From Colwellia sp. PAMC 21821 (GTDB lineage: Bacteria > Pseudomonadota > Gammaproteobacteria > Enterobacterales > Alteromonadaceae): a stretch of 64,000 bases of DNA. Shown one piece after another: positions 1 to 8,365 of this stretch (the stretch's first letter is position 1; every line of letters starts with the position of its first letter). The position numbers and the translations under genes are program-made. Below the pieces are notes generated by a model. The model did not search any database and was not told where the DNA came from. It worked only from the letters and a program-made list of their open reading frames with translations. Where the stretch lies: assembly GCF_002077175.1 (NCBI RefSeq), contig NZ_CP014943.1, forward strand, positions 1,550,001 to 1,614,000, in the 5' to 3' direction.

Positions 1-227
1 CAAACGTATTTTACAATACTTAAATGCTCTTGCGCGGTCAGTGCTAAGCCTTCACCTGTGCTTCCCAATAATAAAATGCCATTGTGAGCAGCGTTTTGTT
101 GTAAAACTAGATTACGCAAACTGACATAGTCAATTTCGTCATTGGCAAATAATGGCGTGATCAATGCGGTCCAGACCAATGGTCGATCTGTGATTAACTG
201 ATTATCTATCGATTTTTTTTGATTCAT
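1..227 (-). CDS. dapA: 4-hydroxy-tetrahydrodipicolinate synthase (DapA family), 5' part only
   Basis: Seen: an open frame runs on the minus strand from ATG at 227 off the left edge, giving about 75 residues. They include an early TALITP segment and, near residues 50-65, GILLLGSTGEG, matching the phosphate/pyruvate-binding GTTGE region of the DapA aldolase family. Known: DapA condenses pyruvate with aspartate semialdehyde in the cytoplasm, the first committed step of diaminopimelate and lysine synthesis. The lysine riboswitch directly upstream supports a lysine role over other members of the family such as NanA-like lyases. The ribosome-binding site is the GAGAGA just before the ATG, which lies in a hairpin. 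The C-terminal three quarters lie outside the window. Confidence 0.85.
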   Translation of the reverse strand, partial: MNQKKSIDNQLITDRPLVWTALITPLFANDEIDYVSLRNLVLQQNAAHNGILLLGSTGEGLALTAQEHLSIVKYV

Positions 228-228
228 T

Positions 229-254
229 TCTCTCGAACTCTTGTCGTTCGGAGA
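229..254 (-). promoter_or_regulatory. Hairpin over the dapA ribosome-binding site (putative expression platform)
   Basis: On the minus-strand RNA, UCUC-CGAAC at 254-246 can pair with GUUCG-(A)GAGA at 238-229, with one bulged A. The 3' arm is the purine-rich GAGAGA immediately before the AUG at 227. No U-run follows, so I infer that the riboswitch acts by exposing or hiding the ribosome-binding site rather than by intrinsic termination. Confidence 0.5.
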
Positions 255-309
255 ACTTTTAGGCGCTTGTAGAGGCAAAATTTCAAGGACGAAACTTGGC
301 CTTTACAAA

Positions 310-548
310 GGCCAGAAGCTCTCCACCTAATAGGTGACAGTTGCAAGGATTCAACCTAATACCAGTCGGACTCAACTATTGATCCGCTTGGCATAATGCT
401 TAATCGACGTTTAACAACGACTAAGCTAAAACAACCGGCAATTGTATTATCAAATTTACAATTACCTCGGCGTTAAACCCCCTCATTATTGCTCAATAGA
501 GTTTGATCTCTTCACAATAACTACCTGGTTAACGCTCCTCTTCTGGCC
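310..548 (-). ncRNA. Lysine riboswitch (L-box) aptamer
   Basis: Read on the minus strand, the segment starts GGCCAGAAGAGG, continues with GAGGGGGUUUAACGCCGAGG and ends with GGUGGAGAGCUUCUGGCC. These blocks match the order and sequence of the conserved core of the E. coli lysC lysine riboswitch (GGCCAGAAGAGG, GAGGGGGUGCAUCGCCGAGG, GGUGGAGCACUUCUGG). Stem P1 is a perfect 9-bp pairing of 540-548 with 310-318. A competing hairpin, GGCCUUU/AAAGGCC at 298-313, shares the 3' arm of P1 and could be the alternative fold. It lies upstream of the dapA-like gene and should lower its expression when lysine is abundant. Confidence 0.9.
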
Positions 549-606
549 CTATATTAGTGGTAATTAATTTTTTACGATTAATTTCACTGGAATAAGGGAC
601 TGCAAT

Positions 607-636
607 ATTAAAACATTTAAATATAAGCACAGTCAA
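607..636 (-). promoter_or_regulatory. Sigma-70 type promoter for the lysine riboswitch / dapA transcript
   Basis: On the minus strand a TTGACT -35 box (636-631) is followed after 18 nt by TTTAAT (612-607). Transcription would begin near 600, about 50 nt before the riboswitch P1 stem, which fits the leader layout. Call is by consensus match and position only. Confidence 0.5.
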
Positions 637-667
637 TAGACGTCTATACGTATATTGACAATTCCTA

Positions 668-1969
668 TTAACCCACTGTTCTAAATATATTTATTTCTTT
701 TTCTAATGCAAAAATACGATCTTGACCCCAATAACTGTTTCCGCCATAACTAAAACAAGGTACACCCCACAAGTTTAACTTGCTCAGTTCAACTTGATTG
801 ATATCTGCCCATTGTTGCCAGTCATGTTGTTCCTGATAAATTGTCGCTTCATCAACATCTAGAGCTAACTTGCTAAGTATAGTCTCTACATTTTTTGGAT
901 TCGCCAAGTCAATACCATCAACATAAATGGCTTGGAAGCAAGCCATTATATACTCAACAGCCTTCCCTTGCTGTTGCGCCCAAGCAAATAAACGATAGGC
1001 GTTAATAACCCCATCACCGAGAGGGTCAGTAAAGCCCTTAAACTCAATACCCAGTTTTTTAGCTTCACGTACAGCATCAAGATAGATGTATTTTTGCTTC
1101 ATCATCGGAATCGACTCGCCGCGCATCAATAATGGCAATATCGGCCTGATGACTAACTCGATTTGTTGACGCTCAGCTAAATTCAAGGCTTGCACAAACC
1201 CCAAATAAGAATAAGGGCTGCGTAGTGATATATAGATCACCAAGGGCTCAGCCGCTACAGTAGCTGTCTTAGCGGTGTTTATATCAACTATTTTATGAGG
1301 AAAATGTTGTGGCGTAACAATGTTATTCAATTTAATTTTTTTTGGCGTAAAATCTTCAGTAACATCATCGAGTAAAGCAAATTTTTCTAACATACTTTCA
1401 AAATGATATAACCGATCAATGCCGACAAACCAACTACCAGCAAAAAAAATACTTGCCGGAGCATAATGACCTTTTGCTTTTAAACGGGTTTGATTTTTAA
1501 CTTGATGGTTAATCGTTGGGGTAGAAGTTTGAAAGTGTTCGCGGTAATGATTGCCCCATGTATTTATAAATATTTGTTCCGCATTTTTAATGTTGTTCAC
1601 CAGCAATTGCCAAGTCTGTTGGCCCGTTGTTAACGATGCAGAAGATGGCTCTGCGGTAATATTAACTAATTGATACTGTTCAGCCATTACATTTGCGTCT
1701 TTAATTGCCCATTGACGATATAGCTTTGGGCACATGGTCACACCGGGTAAAGTTCCCCAGATAAAAAGCACTTTAAAATCTAATCGATAATTTATGGCTA
1801 AGCGAGATAACATTTGCACTAACATAAAACTATGTGGGTCATTGAGTGACAGATAGACTTCTGCTTGAGCTTTTTTACCCAAAAGTTGCCCCATCAAAAA
1901 GTAGCGAAAAATCAATATTTTTGCTCTAAGTTGACTATGCAGCCATTTTATTTTTAGTCGCAATAACAT
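668..1969 (-). CDS. DsbA-family thioredoxin-fold protein, duplicated domain (2-hydroxychromene-2-carboxylate isomerase-like)
   Basis: A 433-residue protein with two similar halves. Each begins with a beta-strand-turn motif typical of the DSBA/HCCA-isomerase family (EVYLSLNDPHS near residue 38, VIYISLRSPYS near residue 243). The second half ends with a WGVPCF segment, the cis-proline loop of thioredoxin folds. No CxxC active site is seen, so a disulfide oxidase role is unlikely; the family includes glutathione-dependent isomerases and transferases. No signal peptide is evident despite a basic N-terminus. It is divergent from rsmC with about 220 bp between them. Substrate unknown. Confidence 0.7.
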   Translation of the reverse strand: MLLRLKIKWLHSQLRAKILIFRYFLMGQLLGKKAQAEVYLSLNDPHSFMLVQMLSRLAINYRLDFKVLFIWGTLPGVTMCPKLYRQWAIKDANVMAEQYQLVNITAEPSSASLTTGQQTWQLLVNNIKNAEQIFINTWGNHYREHFQTSTPTINHQVKNQTRLKAKGHYAPASIFFAGSWFVGIDRLYHFESMLEKFALLDDVTEDFTPKKIKLNNIVTPQHFPHKIVDINTAKTATVAAEPLVIYISLRSPYSYLGFVQALNLAERQQIELVIRPILPLLMRGESIPMMKQKYIYLDAVREAKKLGIEFKGFTDPLGDGVINAYRLFAWAQQQGKAVEYIMACFQAIYVDGIDLANPKNVETILSKLALDVDEATIYQEQHDWQQWADINQVELSKLNLWGVPCFSYGGNSYWGQDRIFALEKEINIFRTVG

Positions 1970-2190
1970 TTTCTTAAAAATAGTTAATTCCCTGTGGACT
2001 AATGATGGCGAGATAATTTAATTCGCGTAGAATGCGCGCATTATGACATATTAATATCAGCTGTATAAATGAATTATCGTTAAGTGAGTTATTTCATCTA
2101 TAGCTATTTTATTTAAAAAATTAACGGTAATTATTTAAACAAATAAGCTACTGTAAATTAGTAACATTTATCACAATCATAGGTATTTCC

Positions 2191-3240
2191 ATGGCAATAA
2201 GTAACATTAACCAACTATTGATTCGCAATCTTGAGGCATTAACCGCAGCAAGACCTCTTTTGGTTAATATCGCAGACGACGGTTTTATTGCCCAATACTT
2301 AAGCCAACATAGCGCTGCTAACATTGACAGCTATCATACAAATTTTGCTGAATATACCCATTGTCAGCAACTTAAAAACGCTCGTTTACGTGCACATTTT
2401 GGCGTTGAGTATGTCGCTAAAAATAAACACGATATGGCTATCATTCATTTCCCAAAAAGTAAGGCTGAATTTAGCTTTACGTTAGCCATGCTGGCCGATT
2501 CAATGACAGATGATGCGACCATCGTTATTGTGGGTGAAAATAAAGGTGGCGTAAAGTCAGCCGATAAACTCGGGGCTGACTACCTAGCGTACTGCAACAA
2601 AGTTGATTCTGCCCGGCATTGTTTAATGTTTATTGGTGAGTTCAAGCCTGCCCTGCCTCGTTTTGAACTGGAAAAGTTCTATAAATATTACCCAATACAA
2701 GTACAAGAAAAAACCTTAAAAATTGCTGCATTACCCGGCGTGTTTAGTCAAAACGCATTAGATACCGGCACAGAGATTTTATTAGCCCACTTGCCTGATG
2801 TTATCAATGGCAAAGTTTTAGATTTCGGCTGTGGTGCTGGTGTTATCGCAGCATATATAGGGACGGTGCATCCACAAACTAAATTAACTTTAGTTGATGT
2901 CAGTGCTTTAGCATTGCACTCTGCGCGAACAACATTAAGCTTAAACCAGTTATCTGGGGAATATATATCCTCAAATAGTTTATCTGATGTTAAAGAGCGC
3001 TATGACTTTGTGATCTCTAATCCACCATTTCATCAAGGTGTAAAAACAAATTATGCCGCGACTGAGCAATTTTTAACTGAAATTAAGCAGAATTTAACGG
3101 CTAAAGCATGTGTTACCATTGTCGCGAATAGCTTTTTGAAATACTTACCCATAATGGAAAAGGCTATCGGTAAAACAAAAACGTTAGCAATTAAAAAAGG
3201 CTTTGCTGTTTATCAGTGTTATCTTAATAGTAAAAATTAA
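2191..3240 (+). CDS. rsmC: 16S rRNA (guanine1207-N2)-methyltransferase RsmC
   Basis: At 349 residues it matches the usual RsmC length (about 343). The N-terminal half is the degenerate methyltransferase-like domain of the family. The C-terminal half has the SAM-binding motif LDFGCGAGVIAA (from about residue 210) and the catalytic NPPF motif (residues 277-280) used by exocyclic-amine methyltransferases. Known role: methylation of N2 of G1207 in 16S rRNA of the assembled 30S subunit, using S-adenosylmethionine. It is followed by a hairpin and a separate kinase gene, so it appears monocistronic. Confidence 0.9.
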   Translation: MAISNINQLLIRNLEALTAARPLLVNIADDGFIAQYLSQHSAANIDSYHTNFAEYTHCQQLKNARLRAHFGVEYVAKNKHDMAIIHFPKSKAEFSFTLAMLADSMTDDATIVIVGENKGGVKSADKLGADYLAYCNKVDSARHCLMFIGEFKPALPRFELEKFYKYYPIQVQEKTLKIAALPGVFSQNALDTGTEILLAHLPDVINGKVLDFGCGAGVIAAYIGTVHPQTKLTLVDVSALALHSARTTLSLNQLSGEYISSNSLSDVKERYDFVISNPPFHQGVKTNYAATEQFLTEIKQNLTAKACVTIVANSFLKYLPIMEKAIGKTKTLAIKKGFAVYQCYLNSKN

Positions 3241-3256
3241 AAGTTTAACTATGACA

Positions 3257-3297
3257 AAATGATTGTTGAAATCCATAAGGTTTTCTACAATCATTTT
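3257..3297 (+). terminator. Hairpin after rsmC, probable terminator
   Basis: AAAATGATTGT (3257-3267) is perfectly complementary to ACAATCATTTT (3287-3297), with a 19-nt loop. The 3' arm ends in four Ts. It sits between rsmC and the kinase start at 3328. Confidence 0.5.
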
Positions 3298-3327
3298 ATA
3301 GCCACAATCAATTGAGTTTAGAATTGT

Positions 3328-4941
3328 ATGCCAACAACCCAGCCTATTTGGTCTATTCGTCGTATCTTCTTGATCTCGATCTTCAGTGCTTTCTCAATAT
3401 TGTCTATATTGAGTCTCTCAATAATTACGCATCAATTTAACAAAAGTTACCATGACAGTGCCGCCGAACAAATAGAGCACTGGGCCAAGGTTTTGGCAGA
3501 TGAGAGTTTACTCTATGTAGTTAATTCAGAACGAAAAGCACTCAATGATAGTTTTTTATTACCAAAACACATCCCCAATTTAAATCATATACATATCTAT
3601 CAATTAGATAGAGAAACTGGGGATCTTAACCTTTTTTATAGCTACAAACGTAATATGCAACGTACGGCTATTTTGGAAAAACATTCCGAAATAGCGAACT
3701 TGCAAACACCTCAATTTAAAGAAAAATATCTTGAGTATATGCAGCCAATTAAAGTCAATAATGACATTATTGGTCATATTTATCTTCAGAGCAGTATTGA
3801 ACATATAACCCATATTAGCGATACATTATTGATCACCAGTATCATCGTCTTTCTTATCGTATGCCTACTCGCCATTATCATTGCATTAAAACTTGAACGC
3901 TATATTTGTGCACCATTTACCATGTTAGCTAGCACCGTTCAACTCGCCGCACGACAAAGAAATTTTCAGCAACAATGTGAAGATATGCCATACCGTGAAG
4001 CCGATATTTTAGGCCGCAATATAAATATTTTATTTGCTCGAATGGAAAAACGTTTAGCACAATTAGATTCAGCGGAACAACAGAGTCTAGAGCACTCGCA
4101 AGAGTTAGAGACTAAAATCAACAAACGCACCGAGGCACTTAAAGAGTCAAACCAAGAGCTACTTTCTACTTTAGAGAAACTCCATCAATTTCAAAGCCAA
4201 TTGGTTGAAAGTGAAAAAATGGCTTCGCTTGGAGATATGGTTGCAGGCGTTGCGCATGAAGTAAATACGCCGATAGGCCTTGGAGTAACAGCATCGACAC
4301 TGTTAGCTGATAGATTAGATGAAATTAAAAGTGCTTTTGAGGATAAAACCTTAAAATCGAGTCAATTAAAAAAGTTTTTGCATGATAGTTCAGAAAACAT
4401 AGCCATTATCTATCGTAATCTAAATCGCGCTGCTGACCTGATATCTAGCTTTAAAAAGGTTGCCGTCGACCAATCGAGTGAAGATATACGAACTTTTGAC
4501 ATTAAAGAACTTTTAAGGGAAGTTTTACTTACCTTAAGGCCTCAACTAAATAGTTTACCATACGTAATTAATATTGATTGCCCTGATGATTTAACCATTA
4601 AAAGTAAACCCGGTCCTATCAATCAAATTTTGATCAATTTAATTATGAATTCCATTATTCACGGTTTTGAAGGTAAAGATAAAGGTCAAATTTCAATTAC
4701 GGTTATGTCGCTGAGCAACCAGCTAAATATACTATTTAAAGATGACGGTGTCGGAGTTGACGAGTCAATAAAGCATAAAGTTTTTGAGCCTTTTACTACC
4801 ACAAAACGCGGCGAAGGTGGCAGTGGGTTAGGTATGCATTTAGTTTACAACCTTGTCACTCAAGCATTGGGTGGTTCAATAGTCTTAAGCAGTGAAATAG
4901 GTCATGGTGTCAATATTGAAATCAACTTTCCTGTTAGCTAG
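3328..4941 (+). CDS. Membrane sensor histidine kinase (HAMP, HisKA, HATPase)
   Basis: A 537-residue non-hybrid kinase. A transmembrane helix at about 12-32 is followed by a periplasmic sensor of about 130 residues, a second helix near 165-187, a HAMP region, a coiled coil around 245-295, and a HisKA H-box with MASLGDMVAGVAHEVNTP, giving His310 as the phosphorylation site. The C-terminus has the ATPase boxes (NLIMNSIIHG, DDGVGV, GGSGLGMHLV). There is no receiver or HPt domain. It lies 325 bp upstream of arcA on the same strand, with no response regulator of its own next to it. The partner is therefore open: ArcA via the nearby HPt protein is possible but unproven. It is not ArcB, which is a hybrid kinase. 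Confidence 0.85.
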   Translation: MPTTQPIWSIRRIFLISIFSAFSILSILSLSIITHQFNKSYHDSAAEQIEHWAKVLADESLLYVVNSERKALNDSFLLPKHIPNLNHIHIYQLDRETGDLNLFYSYKRNMQRTAILEKHSEIANLQTPQFKEKYLEYMQPIKVNNDIIGHIYLQSSIEHITHISDTLLITSIIVFLIVCLLAIIIALKLERYICAPFTMLASTVQLAARQRNFQQQCEDMPYREADILGRNINILFARMEKRLAQLDSAEQQSLEHSQELETKINKRTEALKESNQELLSTLEKLHQFQSQLVESEKMASLGDMVAGVAHEVNTPIGLGVTASTLLADRLDEIKSAFEDKTLKSSQLKKFLHDSSENIAIIYRNLNRAADLISSFKKVAVDQSSEDIRTFDIKELLREVLLTLRPQLNSLPYVINIDCPDDLTIKSKPGPINQILINLIMNSIIHGFEGKDKGQISITVMSLSNQLNILFKDDGVGVDESIKHKVFEPFTTTKRGEGGSGLGMHLVYNLVTQALGGSIVLSSEIGHGVNIEINFPVS

Positions 4942-4999
4942 GTCTTCAATTTTCTACTAGTAATACGTTGAATTTAATTATATCGAAAGTAAAAAATCG

Positions 5000-5058
5000 T
5001 ACCCTGCTAAGGGCTTCATAGGCTATGAAAAGTTCACGTTCAAATAGCCCCTAGGGTA
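5000..5058. other. Branched palindromic element between the kinase gene and arcA
   Basis: In the 325-bp spacer 4942-5266, TACCCT (5000-5005) pairs with AGGGTA (5053-5058), AGGGCT (5010-5015) pairs with AGCCCCT (5046-5052, one bulge), and an inner TTCATA/TATGAA stem occupies 5015-5029. No U-run follows. It could be a terminator-like fold, a structured leader or a small repeat copy; no second copy is seen in the window. The rest of the spacer is AT-rich and should hold the arcA promoter. Confidence 0.4.
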
Positions 5059-5266
5059 TTAAGTCGCTTTGGCTAAATGGCGATAAATGCAGTAATTACC
5101 TTTCTATTTATTGTTTTTTTACTAGAGCTTCTATAACATTAGCCGATATTTAATACCTTGATATAGTCTATAATGACAAAATATTGAATATCGCTTCTTA
5201 ATATAAAAAATACAAATCGGATTAATAATTTTAAATAATTAACTTTCACAGGACTGGATATTTAAC

Positions 5267-5968
5267 ATGCAAAAACCGCATATATTAATCGTAGAAGACG
5301 AAGACGTTACACGCTTTAATCTACGAAATCTATTTGAAGCAGAAGGCTATTTGGTGGCAGAAGCAATAGACGGTGACAGCATGGAGCGCGCACTTAAAAA
5401 TAACCAAATTAACTTAGTTATTATGGATATTAATTTACCCGGTAAAAACGGTTTATTATTAGCACGAGAATTAACCCGTAATAAAGACTTAGGCCTAATT
5501 TTCCTCACCGGTCGCGATAGTGACATTGACAAAATTCTTGGCTTAGAAATTGGCGCTGACGATTATTTAACTAAACCGTTTAATCCACGTGAACTAACCA
5601 TCAGGGCTCGTAATATATTAAATCGTATGACACCAAGTCATTCTGAAACACGCCAAGATATTATAAGCTTTAACCAATGGTCACTCGATGGTAACTCACG
5701 AAAAATGACCACTCCAGACGGTAGAGAAATTTCAATTCCACGTGGTGAATATCGAGCTCTGCGTTTACTTATCGAAAATGTTGGACAAATCGTTACGCGT
5801 CAGCAATTAATCAAAGAAATGACCGGACGAGATTTGCGTACTAACGATCGAACAGTCGATGTCACTATTCGACGTCTACGTAAACATTTTGAGTCAGTTG
5901 AAAGCTCACCAGAATTGATCAACACCATTCACGGTGAAGGATATAGATTTATTGGTCAGATAGATTAG
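5267..5968 (+). CDS. arcA: Aerobic respiration response regulator ArcA
   Basis: A 233-residue OmpR-family regulator. Its receiver domain is nearly identical in key stretches to E. coli Arc[10 protein letters not shown] at the N-terminus, [20 protein letters not shown] around the phosphoacceptor Asp54, FLTGRD, and [23 protein letters not shown]-terminal winged helix follows (about 135-230, ending GEGYRFIGQ). Known role: redox-responsive repression and activation of respiratory and TCA-cycle genes. It is convergent with a stand-alone HPt gene, which fits the Shewanella-type Arc pathway where the HPt is a separate protein. Confidence 0.9.
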   Translation: MQKPHILIVEDEDVTRFNLRNLFEAEGYLVAEAIDGDSMERALKNNQINLVIMDINLPGKNGLLLARELTRNKDLGLIFLTGRDSDIDKILGLEIGADDYLTKPFNPRELTIRARNILNRMTPSHSETRQDIISFNQWSLDGNSRKMTTPDGREISIPRGEYRALRLLIENVGQIVTRQQLIKEMTGRDLRTNDRTVDVTIRRLRKHFESVESSPELINTIHGEGYRFIGQID

Positions 5969-6018
5969 AAGATTATAAGCAGGGAGAATGATTTACCTGC
6001 TCAATCGCTAGTTAAGGC

Positions 6019-6372
6019 TTATTGTTCTTCGATCCACTGCCCAAAAGCAGCAATTCCCTGTTGGTTTAACAAGCTCAGTGCTTTTAAATGCTGAGTTTTT
6101 GTTTGGCTATCTTCTGTCGACTTCTCTAGTAATATAAGTTTCTGATGTACTTGGCTTAAGCCTGCACTCGCCGCCGACCCTTTCATTTTATGACACTGCT
6201 CTTGCCATGCTTTTTGATCCGTTTCAACTACGGCGCGATTAATGGCGGTTAAATTCAATTCTGACTGCTGAATATATAGATCCAACATTTGTTGAATCAC
6301 CACTATGTCTAATGCTTCTAAATAACCATTAATCAACGTTAAGTCTATGTGATGGTGTTGAGCTAGTGTCAT
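6019..6372 (-). CDS. hptA: Stand-alone histidine phosphotransfer (HPt) protein, HptA-like
   Basis: A 117-residue all-alpha protein made only of an HPt domain. The motif CHKMKGSAASAG places the phosphorylated histidine at residue 61. A strong AAGGAG site precedes the ATG. In Shewanella a separate HPt protein, HptA, passes phosphate from the Arc sensor to ArcA because the sensor lacks its own HPt. Its position tail-to-tail with arcA here, 50 bp apart, supports that role. Assignment to the Arc pathway is inference from context; the HPt fold itself is clear. Confidence 0.8.
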   Translation of the reverse strand: MTLAQHHHIDLTLINGYLEALDIVVIQQMLDLYIQQSELNLTAINRAVVETDQKAWQEQCHKMKGSAASAGLSQVHQKLILLEKSTEDSQTKTQHLKALSLLNQQGIAAFGQWIEEQ

Positions 6373-6516
6373 GAAGTCTCCTTTGCGACAATAATTTGAT
6401 GCTACGTCTATTTAAAACTTAAGTCCTAAATAACAACTAATTTAAGCCCCGTTTATAACAGATATTAAATACAACTACCATATTCTAGAACAATCTCAAC
6501 ATCGCTATTACAAATA

Positions 6517-6717
6517 TTGCTTTTAGTGGGTATTTCGTTCAAAATAGCCGCCTTTTCAGGGTCACTGCATTATATTCCACTTTCTAAAGTCTTTGTGGGA
6601 ACTATCGCTATTTTTTCGATAGTAATGCTGATTATAATTTTACTAATTACTGAAGTTATCAAAGATAGCCCTTTAGTTAGTGCACAGCGAATAGCGGAGT
6701 CAAAATGCCAACATTAA
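6517..6717 (+). CDS. Possible small single-span membrane protein upstream of folE2
   Basis: A 66-codon frame from TTG at 6517 whose stop overlaps the folE2 start by 13 bp. It contains one convincing hydrophobic helix ([20 protein letters not shown], about residues 25-44) and a short polar tail. No good ribosome-binding site is seen, and no ATG is available before the upstream in-frame stop at 6466. It may be a real coupled gene or just the folE2 leader. I do not recognise it. Confidence 0.3.
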   Translation: MLLVGISFKIAAFSGSLHYIPLSKVFVGTIAIFSIVMLIIILLITEVIKDSPLVSAQRIAESKCQH

Positions 6718-7631
6718 TGCCTGATATAGCAAATCACACCACAGCACAAACTGAGGGGACTTTGGATTGGGTCGGCATGAGCAATATAGAAATGCCTATC
6801 ATGGTTGCCTCTAAAGGCCAATCAGAACGTATGGTTTCAGCCTACGTAGATGCGTTTGTCAACCTTAAAGAGCCGAAAGCCAAAGGCATTCATATGTCGC
6901 GCTTATATTTACTCCTTGATGAATTATCAAACTCAAATGTTCTAAACCATCAAAGCTTAGTGACTTTATTAGACGGTTTTATTAGTAGTCATGAAGAGTT
7001 AAGCGATAATGCTAAAGTAAAATTTAGCTTTGATTATCATCTTCGCCGTAAATCGCTAATTAGTGGCAAACAAGGTTGGAAAGCTTATCCTGTAACCGTT
7101 ACTGGCCTTTTAAATAAAGGCAAGCTTGATATCGAGCTTTCTCTCGACGTACGATATTCTTCTACATGCCCTTGTTCTGCAGCATTGGCGCGTCAGTTGA
7201 TACAAAAAGCCTTTAAAGAAAAGTTTACCGATGACGCAAATGTAGATTTAGCTGATGTGCACGAATGGCTTGGTACAACCGAAGGTATTGTTGCTACTCC
7301 ACATAGCCAACGTTCGGTCGCCGAAATTAAAGTAAAGCTTAATAGTTCTACAACTGAATTTCCTATTACTGATCTTGTCGATTTAATTGAAAACTCACTT
7401 AAAACACCAGTTCAAGCGGCAGTAAAACGTGAAGACGAACAAGAATTTGCACTTTTAAATGGCCAAAACCTAATGTTCTGTGAAGACGCTGCTCGTCGCT
7501 TACAGCACACCATGAATATCACTGATCAATTTGATGATTTCTGGCTACGTATTAATCATTTAGAATCGCTACATGCTCATGATGCCGTTAGTGTAACAAC
7601 TAAAGGTGTTGTTGGTGGTTATCAAGCTTAA
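6705..7631 (+). CDS. folE2: GTP cyclohydrolase FolE2 (type IB)
   Basis: A 308-residue protein of the FolE2/COG1469 family, with the expected length and the [12 protein letters not shown] segment carrying the conserved metal-binding cysteine (about residues 151-162). Known role: GTP to 7,8-dihydroneopterin triphosphate, the first step of folate (and often queuosine) synthesis. It is a metal-flexible alternative to zinc-dependent FolE. Start ATG 6705 has GGAG five bases upstream. A strong terminator follows at 7682. I see no clear Zur operator upstream, so zinc regulation, common for folE2, is not supported by the sequence. Confidence 0.9.
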   Translation: MPTLMPDIANHTTAQTEGTLDWVGMSNIEMPIMVASKGQSERMVSAYVDAFVNLKEPKAKGIHMSRLYLLLDELSNSNVLNHQSLVTLLDGFISSHEELSDNAKVKFSFDYHLRRKSLISGKQGWKAYPVTVTGLLNKGKLDIELSLDVRYSSTCPCSAALARQLIQKAFKEKFTDDANVDLADVHEWLGTTEGIVATPHSQRSVAEIKVKLNSSTTEFPITDLVDLIENSLKTPVQAAVKREDEQEFALLNGQNLMFCEDAARRLQHTMNITDQFDDFWLRINHLESLHAHDAVSVTTKGVVGGYQA

Positions 7632-7681
7632 CGTAATCAACTTACGATTAGCTCACTATTGGTATGAAGCAAAAAATTAAC

Positions 7682-7718
7682 AATCCCTAGTTTTATAAAA
7701 TGACTAGGGATTTTTTTA
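7682..7718 (+). terminator. Rho-independent terminator of folE2
   Basis: AATCCCTAGT (7682-7691) pairs with ACTAGGGATT (7703-7712), followed by a run of Ts. Confidence 0.85.
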
Positions 7719-8365
7719 TCTACTCGAAAAGTTTTAATCGTGCCACTTACCTCTTTGTTTAAGCTTATCTCTAGTCGTATTATTCCCATCATAATAGTTC
7801 CCTCAATAAGCACCTCAGTAGTTACTTCAATAGTTACCTCATTAGTACCTCAATAAACACCTCATTCTTCTGCTGTTCAAAACAACCAACGGTTGTAAAT
7901 AAAGTAGACCTTAAAATTAATAAAATGGGTGTTACATTAATCATCAAATTTATCATTATTTATCATTATTTATCACACTTTTTAGCCCGCCTTAAGCCTA
8001 TTTTCAATTGCTAATAAATTTACAAAAATAATGAATAAAATATTATAAGCGATTACATTCTCATAACTTAAAAATGTAATAAAGTTACATAAATAACGTT
8101 AATAGTTTCTTATGCACAGTAAACATCACCTAAAAAGCGGTTAAATCGACGTTAGCAGTACAAATATCATACGATTTGTTATAATTTGTTAATAAGTACG
8201 TAAAATAATTACGAGTATTTACTCTATTCGAATTGACGTATAGCGGTTAAATGTTTAATGTAAGGAGTTCCTCGCTTCGAATTCGGGACTATTTATGCGG
8301 TTTAAGTATAATTTCATTCCATTCTAATCAAACCATACTGTCGAGGCGTTTATTTGGAGAAAATA
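7719..8365 (+). promoter_or_regulatory. Long AT-rich gltB leader with short degenerate repeats
   Basis: About 650 bp without a supportable gene. It holds a run of imperfect CCTCA-based repeats (about 7800-7866) and a TATCATTATT direct repeat (about 7951-7975). A TATAAT-like box lies in GTTATAATTTG near 8180. A 65-codon frame from 8251 lacks a ribosome-binding site and runs into gltB in another frame, so I leave it out. Regulation of gltBD presumably acts here, but I recognise no specific operator. Confidence 0.35.

Noticed and set aside
3328..4941. Sensor kinase as ArcB
   Set aside because: It has no receiver or HPt domain and no PAS region; only its position near arcA suggests a link.
6373..6704. 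Zur operator upstream of folE2
   Set aside because: folE2 is often zinc-regulated, but I find no convincing dyad like the known Zur box in this region.
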